64,000 nucleotides of DNA from Pseudomonas sp. UYIF39 (GCF_029963765.1 NZ_JALBYU010000003.1:186001-250000); one strand, 5' to 3'; counted from the first letter of the stretch, positions 16,049 through 26,196 are shown. Made by a program: numbers and translations. Notes: generated from the letters alone by a model not told the origin.

Positions 16049-16633
16049 ATGCAAGGCATGATCATCAGCAATCCGAAGCTGGAATTCCTGCGCCCGGTGC
16101 TGGAACGCTGGTTTGACTGTATCGACCGCTACAACGCCGTGCGCGGCGATAACGACACGCCTTACTGGTTCGACGAAAAAGCCAACCTGAGCCTGCTTTC
16201 CGCCGCAGCCTGGATGGCGGAAATGGTCACGCTGCAACAAACACCGACCCGTAAGCAGACCGAAGAAGGCGAACGCAATGGCCGCGCCGATCTGTTTATC
16301 GCGGCCAGCGAAGAACGCGCTTATCTTCAGGCGACCCAGCGCTGGCCACGCGTCAACAGCCTGAACCTGACTCAAGCCTTGCAGGACATCACCAGCGAAG
16401 CCAAGCGCATTAGCTACGCCAGCGACCTGAAACTCGGCTGCCTGTTCGTCGCCCCGCAAAAAGCCCAACATAGCGCCACCCCGGAAGAACTCCAGGACAT
16501 GGTCGACGACCTGCAAAAGGAACACACCTGCGCCGTGGCCTGGTACTTCCCCTATGCCTATCGCAAGTTGCGCAACGAAGCCGGCAACTATCACCCCGGC
16601 ATTGCTGTGCTGCTCAAGGAAGCCCGCGGCTGA
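16049..16633 (+). CDS. Conserved hypothetical protein, 194 residues
   Basis: Starts MQGMIISNPKLEFLRP after AAGGGTG; the frame is open further upstream (from 15980) but without a ribosome site. It is a soluble acidic/basic mixed protein with many Trp/Tyr (VLERWFDCIDRYN, WYFPYAYRKLRNEAG) and no signal peptide or membrane span. No catalytic motif is recognised. It is transcribed away from the cob operon and separated by 68 bases from the lipoprotein gene that follows, so the two could form one transcript. Function unknown. Confidence 0.8.
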   Translation: MQGMIISNPKLEFLRPVLERWFDCIDRYNAVRGDNDTPYWFDEKANLSLLSAAAWMAEMVTLQQTPTRKQTEEGERNGRADLFIAASEERAYLQATQRWPRVNSLNLTQALQDITSEAKRISYASDLKLGCLFVAPQKAQHSATPEELQDMVDDLQKEHTCAVAWYFPYAYRKLRNEAGNYHPGIAVLLKEARG

Positions 16634-16701
16634 CCGGTTGAACCATCGCGTACCTGCGCTTCTCTATTGATTAGGTCAATGCATTCATAGGGAAGATCCG
16701 C

Positions 16702-18015
16702 ATGCGCAAGCCCCCGCTCGTTCTCGTTATCGTGCTCGCCGGAGGGCTTGCCGCCTGCGGTGAAACCTCCAGGTTGCAAATCTCGGACGGCACCGGCCCG
16801 TCACCCAAGCTGCCAGAACCGAACAAGACCCTGATCCCGACAGTCAACATCGCCCCGGCGATTGGCTGGCCGAACGGCGCGAAGCCTATCGCCGCGACAG
16901 GGACTCAGGTGGCGGCGTTTGCCGAAGGTCTCGATCACCCGCGCTGGCTTTACGTGTTGCCTAACGGCGACGTACTGGTGGCCGAAACCAACGCACCACC
17001 CAAACCCGATGACGGCAAAGGTATTCGTGGCTGGGTCATGGGCAAAGTCATGGGCCGTGCCGGCGCCAAAGTACCGAGCCCGAATCGCATCACGCTGCTG
17101 CGGGACAAGGACCACGATGGCATCGCCGAAACCCGCACGGTATTCCTGGAAAACCTCAACTCCCCCTTCGGCATGACCCTGGTCGGCAATGACCTGTACG
17201 TCGCCGACACGGATCGCTTGCTGCGCTTCCATTATGAAAACGGCGAAACGACGATCAAGTCGCAGCCTATGAAGGTGATCGACCTGCCGGGCGGCACGCT
17301 GAATCACCACTGGACCAAAAACGTCATCGCCAGCAAGGACGGCAGCAAGCTGTACGTCACGGTGGGCTCCAACAGCAACGTGGCCGAAAACGGCATGGAC
17401 AAGGAAGAAGGTCGCGCGGCGATCTGGGAAGTGGATCGCGCCACCGGCAACCATCGGATCTTCGCCTCGGGGATTCGCAATCCAAACGGGCTAGCCTGGG
17501 AACCTCGCAGCGGCGCATTGTGGACAGCGGTCAACGAGCGCGACGAAATCGGCAGCGACCTGGTGCCGGACTACATCACCTCAGTGAAGGACGGCGGGTT
17601 CTACGGCTGGCCTTACAGTTATTACGGTCAGCACGTCGACATCCGCGTCGAGCCGCAAAACCCAGACCTGGTGGCCAAGGCCATTGCGCCGGACTACGCG
17701 GTCGGCCCGCATACCGCCTCGTTGGGCCTGACGTTCGCTGAAGGCAACAGACTGCCGGCGCAGTTCAAGGAAGGGGCATTCATCGGCCAGCATGGCTCGT
17801 GGAACCGTAAACCGCACAGTGGCTACAAAGTGATTTTCGTACCGTTCAGCGCAGGGAAACCGATCGGGCAGCCGGTGGATGTGCTCACCGGATTCCTCAA
17901 TGACGAGGAAAAAGCCATGGGCCGTCCGGTAGGTGTGGTGGTTGATCAGCAGGGTGATTTGTTGGTGGCCGATGACGTGGGCAACAAGGTGTGGCGCGTG
18001 TCGGCTACTAAATAA
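16702..18015 (+). CDS. PQQ-type sugar/sorbosone dehydrogenase-like lipoprotein
   Basis: A 437-residue six-bladed beta-propeller protein of the soluble glucose/L-sorbosone dehydrogenase family, expected in the periplasm. A lipobox (LAAC, Cys19) follows a short signal peptide, so it is membrane-tethered. Propeller text includes [42 protein letters not shown], the NHHWTKN region, and [11 protein letters not shown]. The C-terminal blade ends [15 protein letters not shown]. Sugar oxidation with PQQ is the family expectation; the true substrate is unknown, and some members have lost enzyme activity. Confidence 0.88.
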   Translation: MRKPPLVLVIVLAGGLAACGETSRLQISDGTGPSPKLPEPNKTLIPTVNIAPAIGWPNGAKPIAATGTQVAAFAEGLDHPRWLYVLPNGDVLVAETNAPPKPDDGKGIRGWVMGKVMGRAGAKVPSPNRITLLRDKDHDGIAETRTVFLENLNSPFGMTLVGNDLYVADTDRLLRFHYENGETTIKSQPMKVIDLPGGTLNHHWTKNVIASKDGSKLYVTVGSNSNVAENGMDKEEGRAAIWEVDRATGNHRIFASGIRNPNGLAWEPRSGALWTAVNERDEIGSDLVPDYITSVKDGGFYGWPYSYYGQHVDIRVEPQNPDLVAKAIAPDYAVGPHTASLGLTFAEGNRLPAQFKEGAFIGQHGSWNRKPHSGYKVIFVPFSAGKPIGQPVDVLTGFLNDEEKAMGRPVGVVVDQQGDLLVADDVGNKVWRVSATK

Positions 18016-18038
18016 CGGCAACACACATACCTGTGGGA

Positions 18039-18692
18039 TCAGCGTTTACGACAGAGCGTGAGGCCATCGCCCAACGGCAACAACGACAGGTCCACACGCG
18101 AGTCATCTTTCAAGGCGCGATTGAGCGCCTGGATGGCTCGGGTGTCTTCGTTCTCGGGATTGTCCTCAAGCACCCGGCCACTCCACAGCGTGTTATCAAA
18201 CACCGCCAGACCGCCAATGCGCAGCAGACGCAATGCGTGCTCCAGATAGCGCGGGTAGTTGGCTTTATCGGCATCGATGAAGATCAGGTCGAATGACTCT
18301 TGCTGATCCAGCTGAGCCAGGGTTTCCAGCGCGGGCGCCAGACGCAGATCGATCCGCTCGGCAAGCCCCGCTTCCTGCCAGTACCGCCGTGCAGTGGCGT
18401 TGTAGTCGCCGGGAATGTCACAGCAGATCAGCGAACCGTCATCCGGCAATGCGGCCGCCATGCACAAAGCGCTGTAACCGGTAAAGGTGCCCACTTCCAG
18501 CAGACGCTTGGCGCCGGTGAGCTTCACCAATAGCGCGAGGAACTGACCTTGCTCGGGCGCCACCTGCCAGCGAGCCATGGGCAGCGCCTGGGTTTCGTCA
18601 CGCAGACGCTTGAGCAGCGGCGTTTCGCGCAGGGAAACGTCGAGCAGGTATTGATACAGGGAATCGTCGAGATTGAGTGTGCGAGCGGTCAT
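18039..18692 (-). CDS. SAM-dependent O-methyltransferase, catechol/caffeoyl-CoA type
   Basis: A 217-residue class I methyltransferase. The SAM-binding motif I is LEVGTFTGYSALCMA (about residues 65-79). The metal-binding Asp cluster is in IFIDADKANYPRYLE, and GGLAVFDNTLWSGRV completes the family pattern. The expected reaction is methylation of a phenolic hydroxyl; the substrate is unknown. It lies 15 bases downstream of the NlpC/P60 lipoprotein gene on the same strand, so co-transcription is likely although no functional link is evident. Confidence 0.92.
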   Translation of the reverse strand: MTARTLNLDDSLYQYLLDVSLRETPLLKRLRDETQALPMARWQVAPEQGQFLALLVKLTGAKRLLEVGTFTGYSALCMAAALPDDGSLICCDIPGDYNATARRYWQEAGLAERIDLRLAPALETLAQLDQQESFDLIFIDADKANYPRYLEHALRLLRIGGLAVFDNTLWSGRVLEDNPENEDTRAIQALNRALKDDSRVDLSLLPLGDGLTLCRKR

Positions 18693-18707
18693 GACAACCT
18701 CTGCAAT

Positions 18708-19244
18708 TTAGGGGTTGTTTGCCAAGTGCTCAGGTTGCAAGACGCGCTTGGCACTCAGATAGGCTTTCTGCCAGTAGGCTTTGGACAAGCTGTCGAGCTT
18801 CACCGTGCCGCCGGTGGCTGGCGCATGGACGAAGCGACCTTCGCCGACGTAGATCCCGGCGTGACTGACCTGAGAACCGCCATTGGTGGCGAAGAAGATC
18901 AGGTCGCCGGTTTGCAAACCTTCCTTGCCCACACTGGCCGCCTGCATGCTGATCATCGCGCGCGTGGTACGCGGCAGAGAAATGCCGGCGACGTCACGGT
19001 AGACATAACCGATCAGCCCGCTGCAATCGAAACCCGAATCCGGTGTGTTGCCACCCCAACGGTACGGCGTGCCCACCAGGCCGAGCGCACGGAACAATAC
19101 GTCTTCTGCCTCAGGGGAGAATGCTTGGGAAGAACCGAAAACAATGGGCGCGCGAACCACCGGCGCAGGTGGCGGTGTACGGCTGGCGCAGGCGCTGAGC
19201 AGCGCTGCGAAGAACATGATTGCGAGGCGGGCCGACATCGACAT
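18708..19244 (-). CDS. NlpC/P60 cell-wall hydrolase, lipoprotein (first of two)
   Basis: A C40-family peptidase that cleaves peptide cross-links in peptidoglycan. The 178-residue protein has a lipobox (LLSAC, Cys19). The catalytic Cys is in FDCSGLIGYVY and the His in VSHAGIYVG, with the third polar residue near FVHAPA. AGGATG stands nine bases before the ATG. The neighbouring gene at 19410 has the same architecture and is clearly a paralogue, so the pair probably arose by tandem duplication. It most resembles the MepS/Spr group. Confidence 0.93.
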   Translation of the reverse strand: MSMSARLAIMFFAALLSACASRTPPPAPVVRAPIVFGSSQAFSPEAEDVLFRALGLVGTPYRWGGNTPDSGFDCSGLIGYVYRDVAGISLPRTTRAMISMQAASVGKEGLQTGDLIFFATNGGSQVSHAGIYVGEGRFVHAPATGGTVKLDSLSKAYWQKAYLSAKRVLQPEHLANNP

Positions 19245-19291
19245 ATGCAGAGCATCCTGATCTGGCTGCGGCTTTTTCTGCAGGGGGCGCA

Positions 19292-19327
19292 GAAAAGAAA
19301 ACCGCCTGCGCAGGACGCAGGCGGTTT
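19292..19327 (-). terminator. Terminator after the second NlpC/P60 gene
   Basis: On the minus strand AACCGCCTGCG, a four- to five-base loop, CGCAGGCGGTT and then TTCTTTTCT. It separates the two paralogous genes, which are therefore likely expressed independently. Confidence 0.85.
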
Positions 19328-19409
19328 GCCATCAATAATAGATCAGGATTCTAGCTGCTACGTGGCAAACTTCAAGTAAGACTTTAAGTTCACCTTACAA
19401 ATAGTCCGC

Positions 19410-20060
19410 TTACTTGCGAGCCGTGACGATCGTCGGGGCCGCAGTCGGTGCCATCGCAAGTGCGCGCTTGGCTTCGATGAAGGTTTTGCTCCAGTAGCTG
19501 TCGCCCAGGCTATCGATTCGGACACCACCACTACGGCGGCTGCTGGAATGGATGAACTGGTTGTCACCCAGGTAGATCCCGGCGTGACTGACGCGGCCGC
19601 GACGGCCATTGGTGGCGAAAAACAGCAAGTCGCCCGGCTCCAGTTTGCTGCGAGAAACCAGCGGAGCGTCGACGTTGATCATTTCGCGGGTGGAGCGTGG
19701 CAGGTTCAGACCGGCTTCTTCACGAAACAGGTAACCGATGAAGCCGCTGCAATCAAAGCCAGCTTCGGAGGTGCCGCCGAAACGGTAACGGGTACCGATC
19801 AGGGACATGCCGCGTTCGAGGATGCTGTCGGCCAGAACCGGAAGCTGGTACGACTTGCCGCCGGCGAAGTCTGCCAGTTCTATTTCGGTGGCCGCTTCTT
19901 CCTGCTCAAGAGCTTGCTGATAAAGAACGGAAGATTGGGCGGTAGCAGAATTTTTAACCTGCCGTTGTTGCTCTTGCTGGGACACTGGAGAGTGGGCAGC
20001 GCAACCGAACAACAGGGTGACGAGTGCGAGGGGCACGAGGGGTGCAAAGCGATTTAGCAT
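19410..20060 (-). CDS. NlpC/P60 cell-wall hydrolase, lipoprotein (second of two)
   Basis: A 216-residue C40 peptidase starting MLNRFAPLVPLALVTLLFGC (lipobox LFGC). The hydrolase domain has Cys in FDCSGFIGYLF and His in VSHAGIYLG, as in its neighbour. It has a longer linker rich in Gln/Glu (QQEQQRQVKNSATAQ ... QEEAATEIE) between the lipid anchor and the domain, which could reach further into the wall. The open frame extends upstream to 20132, but a normal signal peptide begins only at the chosen Met. Confidence 0.93.
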   Translation of the reverse strand: MLNRFAPLVPLALVTLLFGCAAHSPVSQQEQQRQVKNSATAQSSVLYQQALEQEEAATEIELADFAGGKSYQLPVLADSILERGMSLIGTRYRFGGTSEAGFDCSGFIGYLFREEAGLNLPRSTREMINVDAPLVSRSKLEPGDLLFFATNGRRGRVSHAGIYLGDNQFIHSSSRRSGGVRIDSLGDSYWSKTFIEAKRALAMAPTAAPTIVTARK

Positions 20061-20274
20061 GGGCACGACCGTGGCTGATAGTCCTAAAGAAGCCGAGACT
20101 ATGCCTACTATCAACCTCATTTGCAAATTCAATCGATCTTTATGTGACTTCTTGGTTTCGCGTTTACATCTAAGCGCTTAAGCCCGGTTTAGACGTTCGC
20201 GCAGCCTGCGACCCCTTAGGAAAGCGGATTTCTTGGCGCCTGAAATATGCCAAATCCCGCTACAGGCCTTGGCT

Positions 20275-20979
20275 TTACCAGCCCAGCGTTTCTTTCAGGA
20301 AAGGGATTGTCAGCTTGCGCTGAGCCTGAAGGGAGGCCTGATCGAGGCGCTCAAGCAGCTCGAAAAGTGCACTCATGCTGCGCGTACCGCGGGTCAAAAT
20401 AAAATGCCCGACTTCATCGGTCAGGTGCAGACCGCGACGAGATGCGCGCAGTTGCAAGGCACGCAATTTGTCTTCGTCGGAGAGCGGACGCATCTGAAAG
20501 ATCAGCGCCAACGTCAGACGGGATTTGAGGTCCGCCAGCTTCACCGGCAGTTCACGCGGGGATGTCGACGCGGCGATCAGCAGGCGTCGACCGCTGTCAC
20601 GCAGACGGTTGAACAGATGGAACAATGCCTCTTCCCAATCCGCCCGACCGGCCACCGCCTGCAAATCATCCAGGCAGACCAGTTCGTACTGTTCTAGGTT
20701 GTCGAGGATGGCGATGCCGCGATCAAGCAGCTCGGCCAACGGCAAATACACCGCCGGCTCCCCCAGTTGCTCAAAGCGCAGGCAGGCCGCCTGCAACAAA
20801 TGCGTACGCCCTACCCCGTCCTTGCCCCAGAGATAAATCAGGCTTTCGGTCCAGCCGGCGTCGGCTTCGCATAGCCGCTCGACATAGCCGAGTGCAGCGG
20901 CATTGGCGCCTGGATAGTAATTGATAAAGGTAGCGTCATCACGCAGACGCACACCTAGGGGCAGCTGAATCGGTTTCAT
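20275..20979 (-). CDS. hda: DnaA regulatory inactivator Hda
   Basis: An AAA+ protein that, with the loaded sliding clamp, stimulates ATP hydrolysis by DnaA after initiation. The 234-residue protein begins MKPIQLPLGVRLRDDATF; the N-terminal QLPLGV is the clamp-binding motif. The nucleotide site is GKDGVGRTHLLQA and the Walker B region is ELVCLDDLQAV. An arginine finger is expected in the SRLTLALIFQM region. Length is typical. It stands between the wall hydrolase and the permease, as in other pseudomonads. Confidence 0.96.
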   Translation of the reverse strand: MKPIQLPLGVRLRDDATFINYYPGANAAALGYVERLCEADAGWTESLIYLWGKDGVGRTHLLQAACLRFEQLGEPAVYLPLAELLDRGIAILDNLEQYELVCLDDLQAVAGRADWEEALFHLFNRLRDSGRRLLIAASTSPRELPVKLADLKSRLTLALIFQMRPLSDEDKLRALQLRASRRGLHLTDEVGHFILTRGTRSMSALFELLERLDQASLQAQRKLTIPFLKETLGW

Positions 20980-21209
20980 CCTGACTGAACAGTTCCAAAG
21001 GAACCGTTAGTGGCCTCTGTGTAAAGTTTGCGAAGTTTATACCCGTGAGGCGGGGCGCACAATGCGACAGACCACAAGCAAAATCAAAGGTTTGCGTTAA
21101 CACCCTGGTTTTATGACAGTTTCTTTGGCGGTGCGTGTAACAGCCGAGCGAGGGATTCGGGTCAACCTGGCAATAAACCAGGCCGACCGCGGCGGGTGGT
21201 CAGAGCCGT

Positions 21210-22283
21210 CTAAAGCTCGGGCTCATCAACCCCACTGTACATATCCGAATCTTTATACAAGTCATGTACATGGCGCAGCAGCACCATGATCACCGCCGCC
21301 ACCGGCAGCGCCAGCAGCACACCGGTGAAACCGAACAGCTCGCCCCCCGCCAGAATCGCGAAGATCACCGCCACCGGGTGCAGACCGATCCGGTCCCCCA
21401 CCAGCAATGGCGTCAGCACCATACCTTCCAGCGCCTGCCCCACCATGAACACCGCGACGATACCGATCATGGGATACAGATCGCCACCAAACTGGAACAA
21501 CCCGGCGATCAAGGCCGCGCCAATTCCGATCACAAACCCCATGTAGGGAACGATCGCCGCCAGACCGGCAATCAAACCGATCAACAGTCCCAACTCCAGC
21601 CCCACCAGCATCAGGCCCGCCGCGTAGATGACACCCAGCGCCACCATTACCAGCAACTGACCGCGCACGAACGCACCGAGCACTTCATGGCATTCACCCG
21701 CCAGGATCACAACGCGCTCTTCGCGGTCACGGGGCAGCAGGCTGCGGATCTTGGCCATCATCAGGTCCCAGTCTCGCAGCAGATAGAAACTCACCACCGG
21801 GATCAGCACCAGATTCGCCAGCCAACCGATCAGCGCCAGCCCGGAAGCCGTCGCCTGACTGAGCACGACGCCGACAATGTCAGTGGTCTGCCCCATGTGC
21901 TCGCTGATTGCTGCCTTGAGCTTGTCGAATTTCCAGAAATTATCCGAGAGTCCGAATTTCGATTGCGCCCACGGCAGTGCGGTGTGCTGCAACCAGTCGA
22001 GCATCTGCGGTGCCAATTGGTACAAGCGGAACAGCTGCTTGGCGAGCATCGGCACCAACACCAGCAGCAAGGTCGTGAAGATCAAGGTGAACAGCGCAAA
22101 CACCGTCACCACGCCCCAGGTCCGAGACAGACCGGCCTTCTCCAGCCGATCCACCAGCGGGTCGAACAGATAGGCCAGCAGCAACGCGACCAGGAACGGG
22201 GTCAGAATCGGATGCAACAACCAGACAAACACGCAGAGCAGAACCACCCCACCCAACCAGAACCAACGCCGCGTATCGGCCAT
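21210..22283 (-). CDS. AI-2E / PerM family permease
   Basis: A 357-residue inner-membrane protein with about eight spans, starting MADTRRWFWLGGVVLLCVF. GGAG six bases before this ATG decides the start over one six codons upstream. Family text includes LLAYLFDPLVDRLE near residue 40, a long soluble segment in the middle, and GLIAGLAAIVPYMGFVIG in the second half. Members export autoinducer-2, indole or ions, but most are uncharacterised. In Pseudomonas it commonly sits between hda and the DUF2066 gene, as here. Confidence 0.93.
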   Translation of the reverse strand: MADTRRWFWLGGVVLLCVFVWLLHPILTPFLVALLLAYLFDPLVDRLEKAGLSRTWGVVTVFALFTLIFTTLLLVLVPMLAKQLFRLYQLAPQMLDWLQHTALPWAQSKFGLSDNFWKFDKLKAAISEHMGQTTDIVGVVLSQATASGLALIGWLANLVLIPVVSFYLLRDWDLMMAKIRSLLPRDREERVVILAGECHEVLGAFVRGQLLVMVALGVIYAAGLMLVGLELGLLIGLIAGLAAIVPYMGFVIGIGAALIAGLFQFGGDLYPMIGIVAVFMVGQALEGMVLTPLLVGDRIGLHPVAVIFAILAGGELFGFTGVLLALPVAAVIMVLLRHVHDLYKDSDMYSGVDEPEL

Positions 22284-22321
22284 GTACCACTCCATATGCA
22301 TCTATATAAAGAAAGAAAACC

Positions 22322-23383
22322 TTACCAACGGAATCGCAACTGCGGCACCGGCGCCGGACTGGGCGCTACAGCAGGCGCCGAACCGTCAGCCACAGGCTGA
22401 ACAGGCGCCGTCGGTGCTGACGCCTCACCGGCCGGGACTTCCTGCAGCTTGGCCAGCGACAATTGCGCCTTCAACTGTTCGGCGCTGCCATTGACCCGAT
22501 AAAGAATCCGGTCGCCGTCGACACTTTGCAGGCGCGCACCAAACGGCTCCAGCAAACGTCCAAGCGTCGCGTAGCGCTCCAGATTCATGCCCTGCACTTC
22601 GAGCAATTGTTCGCCCGATGCTCCCGGCTTGACGACAAACCGCGGTGCCAGCCGCTCACTGACCGCCAACATCACCGCATCGGCCACGGCGGCCTGATCC
22701 GCCCCCTCTACGCTGCCCGCCTCCTTCTTGTCGCCCAGCCACAAATGCCACTTGGCCTGCCACTGCCCGCCCTCTTCACGGGCATGCACCGCGAGCAAGG
22801 CGTCAGCGTTGTAACGCTCCGATGCCCCGCGCAGTGGTGCCGCGTCCGTTCCTTCCAGATTCGGCGCAGTGGCGACGATCTGCTCACTCAGATCGGCCAG
22901 CGGCAGGCGCAGCGGCAAACCACGGTGTTGCGCTGCTCGGCGCAGCGGCGCAGCACTGGCCTGGCCATCACCGACCAGGCTCGAACCCTCGGTGGAATCG
23001 TTCAACCACCAGCCGAGGATCGAAGGCCGGTTCGCCCCCCACAACGACAGCCCGGCACGGCGCAACGCTTGCTCGGTGGTGGCCGGATCGAAATCAACCT
23101 TCAGCACTTCCGGCGGGCCAGCGTCAAAGCCGTACTGACTGATGATTTGCTGCGGGTCCTTGCGCAGTGCCGCCAACCCCGGACTTTGCGCAGCCTTGGG
23201 ATCACCGGTCAGACGCAACACCAACGTATCCAGCGCTTGCTGGGTCGCTTGCTCGCGCACTTCAGGGGTTTGACCACTGACAGGCTGACGCACCTGATAC
23301 AGATTTTTGATGGTTTCGGCATGACTCGCCAGGCTGACCAATGACATACAGCCCGCAAACAAAAATCTAGAAAAAAAACGCAT
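22322..23383 (-). CDS. DUF2066 periplasmic protein
   Basis: A 353-residue protein starting MRFFSRFLFAGCMSLVSLAS, with a signal peptide ending near SHA. AGGA seven bases before the ATG decides this start over the longer frame. The body (QVRQPVSGQTPEVREQATQ ... LDTLVLRLTGD) is the DUF2066 pattern, and the tail is a Pro/Ala-rich linker ending PQLRFRW. Function unknown; it is linked with purM, perM and hda in pseudomonads. It lies 38 bases upstream of the permease gene and is likely co-transcribed. Confidence 0.88.
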   Translation of the reverse strand: MRFFSRFLFAGCMSLVSLASHAETIKNLYQVRQPVSGQTPEVREQATQQALDTLVLRLTGDPKAAQSPGLAALRKDPQQIISQYGFDAGPPEVLKVDFDPATTEQALRRAGLSLWGANRPSILGWWLNDSTEGSSLVGDGQASAAPLRRAAQHRGLPLRLPLADLSEQIVATAPNLEGTDAAPLRGASERYNADALLAVHAREEGGQWQAKWHLWLGDKKEAGSVEGADQAAVADAVMLAVSERLAPRFVVKPGASGEQLLEVQGMNLERYATLGRLLEPFGARLQSVDGDRILYRVNGSAEQLKAQLSLAKLQEVPAGEASAPTAPVQPVADGSAPAVAPSPAPVPQLRFRW

Positions 23384-23765
23384 GGAGGATTCCTGACGAC
23401 AAGAGCGGCTGGAACAGGCCGCGTGAACCGGATTGAGCAAGGCTGTGACCACGCCCCCAAGCAAAACATTCACCCGACCCTGGTAAGTTTTTGCACTGTC
23501 ATAACGATAGACGGTTAATAGCGATACTTTATACAGCCATGAAGGAGGCGACCAACACGGGCAATGAAGGTTTTTTTAAGCTGATATGCCCCTGCCGTCG
23601 GCCTGAGGATGGCCGCTGCCCCTCAAGCCTGATAAAATCGCGCGCCTTCGCAGACCGGCAACAGCCGGGCGCCCTGAAATTCGCAGATGGCAATCGCCTT
23701 CGTCAGTTTCGGTGGTCCCACTGGACTCGGTCGTTACCCCTGAATCCCCCCTAAAGGCCTGGATC

Positions 23766-24824
23766 ATGAGCAAGCAACCCTCCCTGAGCTACAAGGACGC
23801 CGGTGTAGACATCGACGCCGGTGAAGCATTGGTCGAACGCATCAAGAGCGTCGCCAAGCGCACTGCGCGCCCGGAAGTCATGGGCGGCCTGGGCGGTTTC
23901 GGCGCCCTCTGCGAAATCCCGGCCGGCTACAAACAGCCCGTGCTGGTTTCCGGCACTGACGGCGTCGGCACCAAGCTGCGCCTGGCACTGAACCTGAACA
24001 AGCACGACAGCATCGGCATCGACCTGGTTGCCATGTGTGTGAACGACCTGGTGGTTTGCGGCGCAGAGCCGCTGTTCTTCCTCGACTACTACGCCACCGG
24101 CAAACTCAACGTCGAAACCGCGACCCAGGTCGTGACCGGCATCGGCGCTGGCTGTGAATTGTCCGGCTGCTCCCTGGTTGGCGGCGAAACCGCTGAAATG
24201 CCAGGCATGTACGAAGGCGAAGACTACGACCTGGCCGGCTTCTGCGTCGGCGTCGTGGAAAAATCCGAAATCATCGACGGTTCCAAAGTCGCTGCTGGCG
24301 ATGCCCTGCTCGCCCTGCCGTCTTCCGGCCCGCACTCCAACGGCTACTCGCTGATCCGCAAGATCATCGAAGTGTCCGGTGCCGACATCGAAAACATCCA
24401 GCTCGACGGCAAACCGCTGACCGACCTGCTGATGGCCCCGACCCGTATCTACGTGAAGCCGCTGCTCAAGCTGATCAAGGAAACCGGCGCCGTCAAAGCC
24501 ATGGCCCACATCACCGGCGGTGGCCTGCTGGACAACATCCCGCGCGTTCTGCCAAAAGGCGCACAAGCCGTGGTTGACGTTGCGAGCTGGACCCGTCCTG
24601 CCGTGTTCGACTGGCTGCAAGAGAAAGGCAACGTTGACGAAAACGAAATGCACCGCGTGCTGAACTGCGGCGTGGGCATGGTCATCTGCGTTGCTCAAGA
24701 GCACGTCGAAACCGCCCTGAACGTCCTGCGCGAAGCCGGCGAGCAGCCTTGGGTCATCGGTCAGATTTCCACCGCTGCCGAAGGCGCGGCTCAGGTTGAA
24801 CTGAAGAACCTCAAGGCTCATTGA
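23766..24824 (+). CDS. purM: Phosphoribosylformylglycinamidine cyclo-ligase (AIR synthetase)
   Basis: ATP-dependent ring closure giving 5-aminoimidazole ribonucleotide in purine synthesis. The 352-residue protein starts [20 protein letters not shown]. Diagnostic blocks are [15 protein letters not shown] near residue 60, [11 protein letters not shown] near residue 140, and [16 protein letters not shown] near residue 245. The open frame extends upstream to 23712, but the chosen Met matches the family start. Its stop overlaps purN by one base (TGATG), so the two are translationally coupled. Confidence 0.97.
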   Translation: MSKQPSLSYKDAGVDIDAGEALVERIKSVAKRTARPEVMGGLGGFGALCEIPAGYKQPVLVSGTDGVGTKLRLALNLNKHDSIGIDLVAMCVNDLVVCGAEPLFFLDYYATGKLNVETATQVVTGIGAGCELSGCSLVGGETAEMPGMYEGEDYDLAGFCVGVVEKSEIIDGSKVAAGDALLALPSSGPHSNGYSLIRKIIEVSGADIENIQLDGKPLTDLLMAPTRIYVKPLLKLIKETGAVKAMAHITGGGLLDNIPRVLPKGAQAVVDVASWTRPAVFDWLQEKGNVDENEMHRVLNCGVGMVICVAQEHVETALNVLREAGEQPWVIGQISTAAEGAAQVELKNLKAH

Positions 24825-25474
24825 TGTCCCAGACCTGTGATGTGGTGGTGCTGTTGTCCGGCACCGGCAGTAACTTGCAGGCCTTGATCGACAGCACGCG
24901 GACCGGCGACAGCCCGGCCCGCATTGCTGCGGTGATTTCCAACCGCGCCGACGCCTACGGCCTGCAACGCGCCAGGGATGCGGGTATCGACACCCGCACC
25001 CTGGATCACAAGGCGTTCGAAGGCCGCGAAGCCTTCGATGCCGCGCTGATCGAACTGATCGACGCGTTCAACCCCAAACTCGTGGTACTGGCCGGCTTCA
25101 TGCGCATTCTCAGCGCAGGCTTCGTGCGCCACTACCAGGGTCGCCTGCTCAATATCCATCCTTCGCTGCTACCCAAATACAAAGGGTTACACACGCATCA
25201 GCGCGCGCTGGAGGCCGGCGACACCGAGCACGGCTGCTCCGTGCACTTCGTCACCGAGGAACTCGATGGCGGACCACTGGTCGTACAGGCAGTAATACCG
25301 GTAGAGTTGCACGATTCGCCGCAGAGTCTGGCGCAGCGAGTTCATACCCAGGAACACCTGATTTACCCGCTGGCTGTACGCTGGTTTGCCGAAGGTCGTG
25401 TATCACTCGGCGAGCAAGGTGCTTTACTGGATGGAAAGTTACTCGCGGCCAGCGGCCACTTGATTCGAACCTAG
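24824..25474 (+). CDS. purN: Phosphoribosylglycinamide formyltransferase
   Basis: Transfers a formyl group from 10-formyltetrahydrofolate to GAR. The 216-residue protein starts [21 protein letters not shown], where GTGSNL is the phosphate-binding loop. The catalytic trio is visible as Asn and His in NIHPSLLPKYKG and Asp in EELDGGP. The one-base overlap with purM makes the ATG at 24824 the natural start. Confidence 0.97.
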   Translation: MSQTCDVVVLLSGTGSNLQALIDSTRTGDSPARIAAVISNRADAYGLQRARDAGIDTRTLDHKAFEGREAFDAALIELIDAFNPKLVVLAGFMRILSAGFVRHYQGRLLNIHPSLLPKYKGLHTHQRALEAGDTEHGCSVHFVTEELDGGPLVVQAVIPVELHDSPQSLAQRVHTQEHLIYPLAVRWFAEGRVSLGEQGALLDGKLLAASGHLIRT

Positions 25475-25482
25475 GAGATTTT

Positions 25483-26196
25483 ATGCGTCGCGCCCTGCTC
25501 TTCGCTTGCGCTCTGCTCGCACTGCCATTTGCGCAGGCTGCAGAACTTCAACCTTTCTCCGCCAGCTACACAGCTGACTGGAAGCAGTTGCCCATGAGCG
25601 GCACCGCTGAACGCAGCCTGACCAAACAAGCCAACGGCGCCTGGAAGCTCAGCTTCAAGGCCTCGATGATGATCGCCAGCCTGACCGAAGAAAGCACCCT
25701 GACGTTGGACAAGGACATCTTGCTGCCGCAGTCCTACCACTTCGAACGTGGCGGCCTGGGTAAAGCCAAGAAGGCTGACCTGGATTTCGACTGGACCAAC
25801 AAAATGGTCACCGGCACCGATCGCGGTGACCCGGTCAAGATCCCGCTCAATCGCGGCATGGTCGACAAATCCACTTATCAGTTGGCCCTGCAACACGACG
25901 TGGCCGCTGGCAAGAAAAGCATGAGCTACCAGGTCGTCGACGCTGGCGAAGTCGATACCTATGACTTCCGTGTGCTGGGTTCGGAAAAGGTCGACACCAA
26001 GGCTGGCCAGATCGATGCAATCAAGGTCGAGCGCGTGCGCGACCCGACACAAAGCAAGCGCATCACCGTCCTGTGGTTCGCCAAGGACTGGGATTACCTG
26101 CTGGTTCGTCTGCAACAGGTTGAAACCGACGGCAAGGAGTACAACATCATGCTCCTCGACGGTACGGTCAACGGTAAGGCTGTCAAAGGCAGCTGA
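25483..26196 (+). CDS. DUF3108 periplasmic protein
   Basis: A 237-residue protein with a signal peptide MRRALLFACALLALPFAQAA cut before ELQPF. The mature part is beta-rich and fits DUF3108 (FSASYTADWKQLPMSGTAERSL ... ERVRDPTQSKRITVLWFAKDWDYLLV), a family related in fold to lipid-binding barrels. GGAG lies five bases before the ATG, eight bases behind purN, so it is in the purMN transcript and closes it with a terminator. Function unknown. Confidence 0.9.
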   Translation: MRRALLFACALLALPFAQAAELQPFSASYTADWKQLPMSGTAERSLTKQANGAWKLSFKASMMIASLTEESTLTLDKDILLPQSYHFERGGLGKAKKADLDFDWTNKMVTGTDRGDPVKIPLNRGMVDKSTYQLALQHDVAAGKKSMSYQVVDAGEVDTYDFRVLGSEKVDTKAGQIDAIKVERVRDPTQSKRITVLWFAKDWDYLLVRLQQVETDGKEYNIMLLDGTVNGKAVKGS

